From contig CM041465.1 of the NCBI GenBank assembly GCA_023213395.1, positions 36,649,741 through 36,713,740 of the forward strand: a stretch of DNA of 64,000 bases. The letters run 5' to 3'. Origin of the DNA: Cycas panzhihuaensis. Lineage: Eukaryota > Cycadophyta. The translations under genes and the position numbers were made by a program. Below, piece after piece: positions 52,759-63,576 of this stretch; position 1 is the stretch's first letter; each line of letters begins with the position of its first letter. A model generated the notes under the pieces. The model was not told the DNA's origin, made no database searches, and saw only the letters and a program-made list of their open reading frames with translations.

Positions 52759-53183
52759 TAACCTGGTGGTTCATGCGTACCTCCTTAAGTACTCTTGTTG
52801 GTACCTTTTGGCTGAAGGATTATGACTGCCTATCATAACTGTACCCCTTCAGTCATACGTACCCTTTCCTTAATCACTTGGTTAGGCACTTAATTAATGA
52901 CTCTTTGTCTCCATACGTCCGTACGTACGTCTGGCAGCTCCACAGGCCTTCACTGGTCCCTTTGAGTCATGCGTACCGCTTCTGTTCGGTTTCGTTCCGC
53001 TGTTGGTACGTATCTATCATACGTACCCGTTCCAGGTACGCACCTATCATACGTACCCATAATGCTGATTTCTTTGCATTTTTGCCTCGTGCGTACCGCC
53101 GTATGGTCCGTACCTGCATAACTCAGGTTACCTGACCTACCTCTGGTCCTCTCACAGCCATAAGATCACTTTATACCCCAACA

Positions 53184-53523
53184 TGAACCACTACTTCTTG
53201 GACTTTGGTTTGCATCTCGGATGCTTTTGACCTAACCAAGTCTTTCTATTCTAGTTTATCTTCTAACATTGACTTTCCCTCCATTATTGATTCCACAAGT
53301 GGTTGCCTCTTCACTTGCCTTTTCGGTATGATAAAATATTGTGTCTTGCATACACCTCCTTGTACTCTTTCTTTTGCCCAATGCTAATTGTGCTCTTAGC
53401 GTGTGTCATTTTTTCTTTTCGAATCAATCTTTGGTGGCACAAAAAAAAAAGGCCCATCCTTCTACTCGCTTATGTCCATGTTTTGCTTACATCTTTTCAG
53501 GTTCAATATGACAATAGAACTAA
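53184..53523 (-). pseudogene. Gypsy-C Gag N-terminus and primer site
   Basis: A charged N-terminal Gag remnant; its nucleotide sequence (CAAGTGGTTGCCTCTTCAC near 53296) matches the same part of Gypsy-D at 40290. The primer site at 53510-53522 reads TAGTTCTATTGTC on the minus strand, 9 of 13 bases like the tRNA-Glu site of Gypsy-B, all differences being transitions. Confidence 0.55.
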
Positions 53524-54168
53524 TGTTAGCTCAACTATCTACCCATACAAATTACCGAGCAATTAATGTAGATATATGACACAAACAACCAAAGTTATAT
53601 ACATCAATTGGGAAACACAAACCAATGTCTTCTTATTCATAAGAGGATATTGCATCTGGTTCTCTTACAACCAGATGTAGCCCAAAACAAATATAGTATG
53701 GCGGGTTGCTACAAAGGAGTCAACCGTATGCCATTACAACAAGAAAGAAGAGAAAAATCCTAGACTAGAACATCTTTCTTTCTTACAAATATTCATTTTA
53801 TCCAAGATAGACACATTTTGTTATAATAGAATGTTAACTAGCTATTTGTTGACATGCTTACTTAATTATTTTAAGTAAATCCATTAATTGATTGTATCTT
53901 TGGTTATACTTATAGACTGTGATTAGTTTTCTAGTTGTACTTTTGGTCATACTTGGATTGCAATAAGGTCTTAGGTCAAACTTCTGGGCATACCTATGAC
54001 TACAATTAGAAGTCAGGATGTGCTTTTGGTTGTATCTCTGACTATAATTAGCACTCTAGTCACACCTCTGACTACGACCGTAAGATTCGATCATACCTTT
54101 GATTGCAATCTTAGTGTTGGATTATACTCTCAAAATTATTGTTCTATTATTGCTCATACTGTCCACAC
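53524..54168 (-). repeat. 5' LTR of Gypsy-C (right boundary tentative)
   Basis: Begins TGTTAGCTC next to the decayed primer site on the plus strand and probably ends at CCACACA (54168), after which Copia Gag coding sequence starts. Its right part (about 53900-54120) has short degenerate repeats with a core like GGTCATACCTNTGACTACAA. The second LTR is not visible, so the end is inferred. Confidence 0.6.
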
Positions 54169-54183
54169 ACATTTCTCTACTAT

Positions 54184-55060
54184 CTATTTGAATGGAGACA
54201 ACACTTTGTCCTTGAATTCTGGAGTGTTGTTATCACCAAAAGCAACCTTTAGTTTTTTATCATCCTCTTCAAGCTTTAATAACAAATCAACATTATAGGA
54301 CGTGTGTGGAACAACTAGAATCAATATACTATTCATCTTTAAAACTTGGACATTTAAACTTGAATAAAACAAGTTTTCATTGCTTGATTTATTTGTAATT
54401 GTACTTATTGAATCATTTTTCTTAACTTGACATTCATTTGAAAGATGGCCAAGACTTTCACATTTGTAACATTGAGGTACAAAATTTTTTTCTTCTTCTT
54501 TTTTCTTGTGGCATAGGAGTTCTATTGTGAATTTACTTGAGAATTTGTTTCCACGAATCTCCCCCCTAAGTTTGCTTTTGAGGCAAAAACATGTTCTAAA
54601 TTCTCACTTGAAGCCTTATTTCTCTTTTCAATAGTAAACAACATGTACTCAATTGATTTATCGATCTTTAAAGTAGAAAGGTCTTTTGATACCTCAATGC
54701 TAGTAGTCATATTCTTAAATTGATTGATTTCACTTGTACTTCTTAAGGTTTTCTCTACAATTCCTTGCCCAGTAGCTTCTTTACCTAAGGATCTCATTTA
54801 ATTTACCAAATCTTGATTTTTTGGTGATAAAATCATTTACTGATTTAGAAACATGCATCTTCAAATCTTCAAAAAAATTTCTTAGGTTTTGTAGTTTAGC
54901 ACGAGCAACACATTCAAATCCCATTTTAAAAATATTTCATGTTTCATGAGAAGTAACTAGCATCACAGACTTATGGAAAGATAGGATCATCCAAAGCAGA
55001 AAAAATAATAGAGAGAGCTTTACTATTTTTCTATGTGTAAGAATGTGTAACATTATATGC
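54184..55060 (-). pseudogene. Copia-G Gag with CCHC knuckle
   Basis: A minus-strand Copia Gag remnant. It has SHETWNIFKMGFECV-like and ARAKLQNLRNFFEDLKMHVS helices, VEKTLRSTSEINQFKNMTTS, ASKDLSTLKIDKSIEYMLF-like sequence, the knuckle CYKCESLGHLSNEC (about 54432-54475) and a C-terminal block with LEEDDKKLKVAFGDNNTPEF. Gypsy-C seems to have inserted into it at 54168. The rest of this Copia element would lie left of the window. Confidence 0.75.
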
Positions 55061-57784
55061 ATTATTAGTTGCCAAGGGGCAATAATTAGCGTATGGAGTT
55101 AGAGTAATCTACGACGGATACATATCCAAAATAGAGGAAAGAAACAGGAGATTATTTGTGCCTCTGTTGTGGAAACCTGGGCTCAAATCCTAGCAGTTCA
55201 TATCACAACGAGCCCTCTGAAATTTATTCCATCCCATCTATGCTAACTCTACCTACACAATGACCTCAAATAGGACCATAAACATCTAATAGAGTTGTCT
55301 ACTATTTGTGCACAAATATACTAAAGAAGATTCCCATGACGTAGATGAGAAATTTGAAGGAAAATGGCCATAGCGACAAAACCAACCATTGAAGAAATAA
55401 GGGACTCCCCTCACTTGCCTAATTCATCCATCGATGAATGAATGAAGCGCTGACATCACTTCAATAATGCAGAGTTGTACGATACACTAATTGGATAGCC
55501 AAACGAACATAATATTGCGTGAATAGTGGAGATCTGCACCCAATTGTCAATGGTGATTAGAAGATGCCCTTAGCTGAAGAACGAAGCACATAATAGGAAA
55601 ATGAAAACCCTAAGCACGAAATCCCAGTCGTCTGAAGATCGAACTTATGACGCTTGCATGTAGAATAAAGAGAGAGGATGCTACAAACTACTGTACGCCA
55701 TTATATTTCCCAACCAGTGAATGCATAAACACCCACTCACATTAAGCCACCCTTCGTCAACATGTCAACACAGATAACCATAGTTGCAATCATGGAGAAG
55801 ACACCCCAAGCAGTTGAATATAATCATGCAGACAAAGAAAAGAGGTTATTGTTGAAGATCAATATGAAAAATTGAATTGAAAAAATGTGCAAGTTTTATT
55901 TTAAATTAAATTAAATGGAATAAATTTTGAGTTTTATGATTTAGCTCCAATCTTCAATAGGAGGTCACATGAAATGCCCACGTGACCGGGGGCCTATTCA
56001 CAAAAGGGGTAGACTTAAAAGAAAACTAAATTGAATTGGATAATTTTTTATTTTATAAATTATATATATGAAATTTGATTAATTTTTTAAATTTGCCACT
56101 TATTTCTTAAGGATTGCATAGATTTTCATGGTACACTAATATGTTTTCTATCAACTCATCATAAGAATATCAAAATCTGGTGTCATCAGTTGCATTGGAA
56201 AGAGAACTTTGAGATGGTTGAAATAAGTGCTTGTACGACATACTTAAAATAGTGAAAGACAAATAAAATAATGGGTAAAGTTGATAAAAAGGCTTTAAAT
56301 CTCATAAAAGTTGTATTTCATAGCCTCTTTCAGAAAAAATTTAGTACATTTTGATATTTTCAAAGGCTCTGAACATGATGGTGATATTATTTTTAGAAGA
56401 TGATGAATGAAAAAGAATGTTTAATTTAAAACTGATCAATTTAAGACTCATTTATGATATTTGAAGGCTTAAAATTAGTTGAAAAATACATGAAATTGGA
56501 TATATTTGATGAATTATTGATATGGAAATTTATTAAAATGTTGGACATGAAAAATCCCTTTTAGAAAAACACATTTGGTTTAGTGGATGGCTAACACTAA
56601 TCAAATTAACAGATCACCTAGCTTTTGAATAGTTTGTTGAATGAATGAATAATGATTATGCCTATTTGATGATTGATGATACTACCTAGTATTTGATTAA
56701 GGATATCCCATTTGATTATTGTTAGAGAGATATGCAATTTGTTTATATGTTGGAGAGATAAGGAGAGAGAGAAATTCTATCTATTTATGATATAAGGAGA
56801 AGTCTCAAAGTGATTGATTAATTGACATACTAAAATAGTTGTTGATGTGATCTAGTTAATAGTCATCTGTTGAGATGGTGTAGTTGAAAGAGGAAAGATG
56901 AAAGAATGAAAGTGTTTGTTAATGAGAAATTTGATTAGCCATGTATGATAAGAGGCATGGAAATATATTGTTAATGCTATTTTGTTACATCTATCTTATC
57001 TTGGCCAAGTAGTTCAACTTGTTTTTAGAGTTAGTTATTTTTGAGTTGATTGATTTGATAGGTATAAATAATGGATGCCAAAGGAAAGCTGTTAAAATGC
57101 GCAAGTGAGGAAGCACACAAGGAAAAAAAGAAGTCTTATTTATAAGAGGCAAGTACATGTTTTATAAGCTACTCTTGCATAGCACACTTAATTGTGTTGT
57201 ATTAACTTGTACGGAAGAGGTGAGATTATGTTACTCTTATACAAGTAATTTGAAAATATGATGAACCATGTATATGAAGCAATTACCTAGAGAACTAGTG
57301 GTTACAAAGGCTAGTTACCCATGTATTTTAGTAGATAGTTATTGTTCTATATAGACTCAGAAATCATTTTGATTGTTTATTGATTTTATGAGTGAGTTGA
57401 CAAAAATGGTAACGAAAGTAGTTATATAGATGAAAATATGAAAGTGTTTAAAAAAACACTTCATATATGTTGATGATGAATGATATTGCTTGATATTACA
57501 TGCTAGATATTCATAGATAATCATTGATGATCACAGATGACTGCATACTGGTTGATACAGGTTATTTGTATAGATATACAGGTTAATGCTTGTAGGAGAC
57601 AAGCATATGGATGATATGATTACATGTTACAGGTGATATAATATACATATACAAATACAACATGATTACAAATATACAAGTTACATGATTTAATATACAA
57701 GTTGAAGACCAAGGACATGAAGATCAAGGGATGAACACATGATGATTTGAAGATTTGAAGACCAAGATTTAAAGACATTAAATA
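55061..57784. other. AT-rich stretch: no gene recognised
   Basis: About 2.7 kb, A+T-rich, with only short frames on both strands. The left part (55061-55900) may belong to Copia-G or its target. The right part, just before the LTR at 57796, should be the internal region of a plus-strand element because a polypurine tract follows, but no pol motif is readable. Confidence 0.6.
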
Positions 57785-57795
57785 TTAAGGGAGAA

Positions 57796-58240
57796 TGTTG
57801 GAATATGTGATTTATCACATATGTAATGTTTAATGTTAGATGTACATATGCACAATTCCACCAATCACACAAATCAAGATATGTGAGATGCACGCACATC
57901 CATGTAATCATATTATTGGATGATATAAAGGCTCAAGAAAACTAATAGGCTATTCATGAGGTGAATCATAGTATAAATATGTACACACATTACTTGAAAA
58001 TTTAAGAAAGGCCATTGATTATGAGATGTATTCATTATGATCATAAGAGAAGTCCTAACTCCATCTTCTCCTGTGATTTTTTTCACATTTGGTTTTCTAC
58101 ATAAATTTTGTTGTCTCTCTTGTGGTGTATACTTGATTTGCTATTTATTTTATATTTATGTTGTTACTTTACTTGTGTACATATTTCATGAGATAATTCT
58201 TTTATTATAATTGCACAATATATTCTGTTGTTACTTTACA
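57796..58240 (+). repeat. LTR with polypurine tract before and primer-site-like sequence after
   Basis: Starts TGTTGGAATATG after the purine tract TTAAGGGAGAA (57785-57795) and probably ends CTTTACA. TATA-like words lie at 57923-57930 and 57972-57979. TGGTATCAAAGTG at 58250-58262 resembles the initiator Met tRNA site. A 3' LTR should have only the first signal and a 5' LTR only the second. No second copy of this LTR is in the window. Confidence 0.6.
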
Positions 58241-58262
58241 TTTCTATTATGGTATCAAAGTG

Positions 58263-59827
58263 CAATTATAATTTCTAATACAATCATCTTCATAACAAGA
58301 ATAATTTCTTTCAAAGACCATCGTAACATATCAACACAATTGTGAAAAAATTATCAAATAAAATATATCTTTGCATAAGTATCTTTTCTAATTATTCAAA
58401 ATATTAAACTTCTTCAATATAAATATTTTATGATTAAGTTTAACACTTAATCATAAACTTATTCCTCATGATGAGAGGAAGAAACTAACAATCTCTTAAT
58501 GATCTTCCCATAAAAAGAAAATGTAGCTCTCTATGAACAAACCAAAAATATAAGAAGGGAAAATCTTATTTTGCCTTGAGGAATAGGCCTTTGTTCATCA
58601 GATATTTGTGTTGCACTCATCCATGCTTGATTGGCCACTAGAATGTCCTATTATCTTCATCATTTATGATGTGTAAAAAGTTTCTACATTCCTCTCTTCA
58701 TTCTTTACTTGATAGACATCATGTTGATGCTTGCCTTCATATTAGCCAAAATGTGTTCTTTGTACCCCTCTTGTTGTTGAAGCCTTGTTGGATAAAATGT
58801 ATAAAATAATAGTTTATTTTGGGCACTTAATGATGTCTCTATTTTGATTATTTTCTTATTAAAACTATGCCTATAGAGTTACTCTCTTTTGCAAAAGAGG
58901 GTGATTACCTTCACTATTGGGTAAGGGTAATTACTATAACATTAATTTCTCATTCAAATTTTCTATAAAGACCATCTTTGAATTGGTTTTTATGTCCCTG
59001 ACTTTTTTCTACACAAAATTTTAGTCATCTAGTCTCTCTAGGTGCTCTAAATGAAAGAAGGAATTTCCATTTGCACTATTAATCTTTATTCCCTATATTA
59101 CATTTGAAGGGCATTACATAAAATCATAATGAATACATCCTTCATATCATTGGGTTTAGGTACCAGTAAGGTAGGGAAATAACAATGCAAATTCTTATGT
59201 AGCATATTCATTCAAATCTCAAAGGACATTACCGAATTTCTTTCTATTCACCCTATAAGGAATTTATAATTTGAGCTTAATCTACATGATTACAACATAA
59301 TGTTACTTGTTTTGGCTAAATGTTTCATTTTAGAATGATTATATCACATCCATTTTCTTGCTAAAAATAGTAATTTGGGATAGAGTATGTGAGGGTTACT
59401 TGGTCCTTTTCTCTCCTAGTTATCAGTCATTCCTTTTGCTTCATGGTTGCAACGTCATGCAAGTTTCTTTTCAAAAAATTAACCTTGCAAATGCATATTA
59501 AAAGAAATGGAAGCCAAATATCATTTTAATGAGAACAAAATATGCAATTAGATCACAAATTGAATACCAAAGGGAGTATCAAAGTACTTTCTCTTCAAAT
59601 GATAATAATATTTAACAACCTTTTACAAGTGATACTCGACTCCTTAAATAGTTATTTAGGGGTTTCTTCCTTGTGATCCTATTGGTGGCCTTGACGGTCT
59701 CACATATTATTAGAGGAATTACTGGCCCATGCATAGATTTTAATAACTAACATCAATTCTTAACCCCTTGGTGGCTCTTACTTGCTAGTGCTTAGAAAAT
59801 GTTGGGTTGTATTATAGGTTTTTCCCT
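58263..59827. other. AT-rich stretch: no gene recognised
   Basis: No supported coding region. It contains a perfect 13-bp inverted repeat at 58427-58457 (TTTATGATTAAGT, 5-base loop, complement). The rest is AT-rich sequence without clear repeats. Confidence 0.6.
58427..58457. repeat. Perfect 13-bp inverted repeat
   Basis: TTTATGATTAAGT (58427-58439), loop TTAAC, ACTTAATCATAAA (58445-58457). It could form a hairpin in RNA or DNA. No T-tract follows and there is no neighbouring gene, so a terminator role is not supported. Confidence 0.7.
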
Positions 59828-61200
59828 TTAAGACGTTGAGTTCTCGTAGCATTGGAGATGAGGATATTTCTAGATGAACTTGTTAGATTCCAAAATTGTT
59901 TCATCTACATCACAATCAACCCATTGAACCAAATGCTTAAAAATAGTGCAATTCCAGAGGCGGCATTCGCAGTTAGCGATGATATTAGGTGGGATTGTGA
60001 GGGTTTGTTCATCGGTGAGAATGGGTAAAGTTGTATGGGGTGCAACTTTTATCCTGATATTTTTTTTAAGCAAGAAACATGGAAAACATTATGGATACTG
60101 GTGGTTGGGGGGAGTTGAAGGGTATAAGCGACTTCACCAATTTTATGAAGGACTTTATAAGGGACGTAATATTGTGGGGTGAGTTTATAACATTGATGAG
60201 ACTTAAAAGACTATTGCATGTAAAGTTGGAGGCAGAGAAATACCAGATCTCCAATGTTAATAAATTGATCAGACTGGTGGAAGTTGGCTAATTGCTTCAT
60301 GCGGTTTCAGGCAAAGGCTAGATTTTGTTGAAAGGTATGGAGGATTTTATCTATTTCTTGAAGTTTTTGTTGCGTTGAGGCCATTTGAAAGTTTGTGGCT
60401 AATGTACGGTGGGAAGGGGGGTGGTAGCCATAAAGGGCCGAGAAGGGGGACATACCAATGGCTAAACGGTGAGAGGAGTTATACCAGTATTTTACTAGGG
60501 AAAGCTAGAAAGTCTACTTAGTTTGATGGTCTGAGGTAAAACAACGTAGATAGGTTTCTAGAGTTTTGTTTAAGACTTAAGATTGGCCATCGGTTTGTGG
60601 GTGGTATGTAGAACTCATGTCAAATGAGGTTCTGGTAGCTCTAAAAAGTTCTTGCCAAAATAACCTGGTGAACTTTGGGTCTCAGTCGCAAACGATGGTT
60701 GAGGGAAAACTGTGCATGTGAAATATGAATTGAACACATAAGTCGACAAAGTGAGAGGACGTATATGAGGTGTGAATTAGGAGGAAGTATGATATTTGGT
60801 TAATTGATCAATGATCACCTAAATAGAATCAAATCCAACAAATGGAGATAAACCCGTTATAAAGTCCATGGCAATATTTTGCCACTTACCTTGTGGAATA
60901 TTTAGTGGTTGGAGGAGTCTGGGAAGGGTTTTGGTATTGATTTTGTTTTGTTGACATGTGTCGCACTCTAATACGAAAGTGAATATGGTAGTTTTCATAT
61001 GGAGCCAAAAGAAATAATCGCAGATGCATCGATAGGTCTTATTGAAACCTGAGTGGTCACTGAGGGGAGAAGAGTGGTATTTTGTTAAGATTCTAGGAAT
61101 GAACGAGAATGATGGGTGTACGAAGATGCGATTCTGAAAGAGTAGATGGTTGTTAAAGGTTGACTAACCTTTGTGGGTGGAAACTTTTTTACTCCAGTTA
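59828..61200 (-). pseudogene. Chromovirus-type Gypsy integrase with chromodomain
   Basis: The minus strand shows CDTCQQNKINTKTLPRLLQP, WQNIAMDFITGL (first Asp), a second Asp region (PQPSFATETQ, damaged), DQFINIGDLVFLCLQ and HNVFHVSCLKK. The C-terminal chromodomain reads EQTLTIPPNIIANCECR, then HLVQWVDCDVDETILE and FIQKYPH-like sequence (a stop replaces one codon), ending near 59828. Chromodomains steer integration to heterochromatin. This element belongs to a different Gypsy branch from A-D. Confidence 0.82.
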
Positions 61201-61489
61201 GCGTAGTTAGTCTAGGCCTAGTTTTCAACATGTAATTCATCGAGCCAAAGGGGTCGGGGCTTGGTTATGGCATGGAGGATGGGATTAGGAGTGCTAGCAT
61301 TGGGGTGCAAATGTGAAAGGGCGTATGTGATTGTATTGTCTTTGTCTTTTTTATATGATATTGTAAAGTCAATGACCTGTAAATGGTTAACCCACTTAGT
61401 ATATTCTTTGGATAAGATTGGTTGATTCAACAGATTATGGAGGCTACGATGATCCATGAGAATAGTAAATTTAGAGCTTAAAGGTTATT
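61201..61489 (-). pseudogene. RNase H end of the chromovirus remnant
   Basis: MDHRSLHNLLNQPILSKEYT, WVNHLQVIDFTISYKKDKDN and YALSHLHPNAST match the C-terminal half of Gypsy RNase H. It is cut on the right by the gag-only LTR element at 61490. Confidence 0.85.
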
Positions 61490-62071
61490 TGTAGCGTTCT
61501 AGTTCTACTTTTATAGCAATTTTCCTCAAAATATAGGTAATAATCCAAAAAAATAATAACTAGATGCTATTCAACAAGGGAATGAACAAGGATCAGGAAT
61601 TACAGAATCCACTAAAGTAAATAATAATCTTTATTGTTAAATAATACTAAAATGGAACGAAATTACAACAAATTACTAGTCTTTCTTGAAGAAGTAAGCT
61701 TCCCTCTTCGAGGCGAGGAGCCCTCCAAATTGCAGCCCCCAAAAGGGAGAGCTAATTGTAGCCATAAAACCAAAAATGCACGACCAAAAGAACCTCTAAC
61801 GATGATGAAATGAGGTCGCAAATCCTCCTTAAATAGGTGACCAAAAGATAGTAATAGAAGTTGGCCAGAAAATGTGATATTCTTCTTAATACTGCTCAAA
61901 TAGAAGTCGGATAGAATTTCTCCAAAAACTGGCAGGTTGATTTTAAATGGTCATACCTTTTGATAGAGATCTCAGAATTGACTTTCATTTGAACCATTGG
62001 AATCGTCATTCAGAGACCTTTGATTTGAATGGTCATATGCTATATTTTTAACCATATTTTGGAATGCTACA
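61490..62071 (-). repeat. 3' LTR of the gag-only element
   Basis: 582 bp with TGTAGC and GCTACA ends, a 6-bp inverted pair. A TATA-like CTATTTAAGG is on the minus strand at 61828-61837. Nearly the same sequence recurs at 63577-64000, so the insertion appears comparatively young. Confidence 0.9.
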
Positions 62072-62538
62072 ATTTCTTGCCCCTTAAAATAATACTTCAC
62101 CCTCGAAGTATTGATAATTGCTTGTAGCTCTGTCGAATCTTCGACCACCTCCTGCTAAATCTTGTAGGTCATGAAGATTTGGCTCGATCTTGCATCTTCT
62201 ATGGAGCTTTGCTAGCAGACATTTAACATTTGTCAATGTTTGTTCCTGTACTCAGGTACATGTTGTATCTACATCAGGGGGATCTTGGGACATGTGAGGT
62301 GTCTCAGTTGTCGTGCCCTAATCTTGCCTTGTGTTTACACATTTTGTTTTCAAATAAAATGGTTTATGGAAGGAGAAGAATCGATCATAAGGGTCATAGA
62401 TTGGTGATTGCTTATTGTGAAAAGAAAAAGAAAAGGTGGAATTATGAGCTAAGATTAAGCATAACTTTGAAGGTATAGGAAGAAGGAATAAATTTTGAAA
62501 TCTACCTTAGATGGACATGGAAATTTGTGCAAGTTTTA

Positions 62539-63492
62539 TTAGATCACAACACTTTTTGGGGGAGAGAGAGAGAGATAAGGAATCAATGATAGATGTTCTT
62601 TATGAAAGAAATATTTTAACAGGTTTTTAGGAATGGTATTTAGACAAAAGGAAATATTTAATGGAAAAAAATAATATTGATGATATGAAACTGAAGGACT
62701 TTGGGAAAAGTTGAACAGGGTTTTGTAAGGGGTAATACTAAGAGGCGAAACTTGATGAACAGATTGAAATTGAAGGGTGTCCTGTTGAGGATTGTTTATA
62801 GGGGTTGAAGGAGTAGGTGAGTAAAGAGATGGACTAAGGTTACAGAAAGGAATTAGAATTTGACCTACGAAAAAACTAAGGTTAGGAAAATTAGGAGCAT
62901 GGATAACTATGGGTTGAGGAAAGAAGGACTTTTGTATTGCTATTGAACTAGGGAAAGAGAGAGGACATACAAAACTATCGAACAAAATGTGCATGTGTAA
63001 TGCAGGATCATTGGGTACCTTGCATGGGATTTGTCGAGAAAAATCTGCTTGTTCTTCATTGTCTTTGTATTGCTCCTGTGTTACTTCACCTTGGATTTCT
63101 TCTCTGATATTGAAATGAGACTCTTCTGTGGCTTGTGTATGCTCCAAGTCTTCTATGTCGTCATATTGTTTTCTTTGGGCTAGATCTCATTCTAGCACTT
63201 ACAAAAGCTCTATGATCTCCTCATTAATAATGTCTTCTTCTTGCCCTTCCTCATCTACTTGAATCTCACCTTGCTTATGTTTTTTAAAAGTTGTGGTAGC
63301 TGCATCTGAAAATTGGTACCATAGAAAAGGTTCTTTAGCCCAATTAATGAACCACTGATAAGCTTGTCCATTCAGTATCATTTTTAATAATGGTCCATAT
63401 TCTTCCATTTCTGTGTTGGACGTAAACTCAAAATCTTCTATCAATTTTTTCATGCTCCCATAATCCTCCAAATTAAAAAAGCCTGTCTCCAT
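62539..63492 (-). pseudogene. Gag-like ORF of the gag-only element
   Basis: Starts METGFFNLEDYGSMKK at 63490-63492. The first part holds ILNGQAYQWFINWAKEPFLW and FSDAATTTFKKH, with the G-x-A-x-x-W-F ... W-x-x-F pattern of Gag. Two stops near 63180-63200 separate it from a second open part (63147-62539), which is Pro/Ser-rich. No zinc knuckle is visible. If translated it could form or join particles supplied by another element. Confidence 0.6.
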
Positions 63493-63562
63493 TTTTTCTC
63501 AGGCTTTATATATTTCAAATGTTCTTCCCATAATTTTCTATGCACTTTTCTTTCGAAACGAA

Positions 63563-63574
63563 GCTCTGATACCA
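63563..63574 (-). other. Primer binding site of the gag-only element, tRNA-iMet
   Basis: The minus strand reads TGGTATCAGAGC two bases after the 5' LTR, a perfect plant initiator Met tRNA site. Confidence 0.93.
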
Positions 63575-63576
63575 CT

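Larger units (their letters stand above)
42587..53183 (-). mobile_element. Gypsy-B: full-length Ty3/Gypsy retrotransposon, sister of Gypsy-A
   Basis: LTRs of 833 and 838 bp, TG..CA ends and a perfect duplication TGAAC at 42582-42586 and 53184-53188. Coding order and sequence closely follow Gypsy-A. It has a perfect tRNA-Glu primer site and four intact zinc-knuckle patterns. Each coding block carries frameshifts or stops. It sits in the Gypsy-C gag. Confidence 0.92.
52346..53183 (-). repeat. 5' LTR of Gypsy-B
   Basis: Homologous to 42587-43419. On the minus strand it begins TGTTGGGGTATAAAG and ends GTCAACA at the primer site. GTAC words cluster at 52915-53110, including an inverted pair around 53020-53060. 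Confidence 0.9.
1949..54168 (-). mobile_element. Gypsy-C: host LTR retrotransposon split by four nested elements
   Basis: Five separated pieces (1949-2787, 16630-17677, 22810-23524, 41041-42586, 53184-54168) join into one minus-strand Ty3/Gypsy element once the insertions are removed. The joins are supported by target-site duplications and by reading continuity: integrase across 2787/16630, Gag-like domain across 17677/22810, protease across 23524/41041, gag across 42586/53184. Its 5' LTR is at the right. The 3' end is interrupted by the left Copia element or lies outside the window. RT and RNase H are deleted (junction near 17100), so it could not move by itself. Confidence 0.8.

Noticed and set aside
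55061-57784. Host gene in the AT-rich stretch.
   Set aside because: Only short frames without motifs or splice-supported exons were seen, and a polypurine tract at its end suggests transposon interior.
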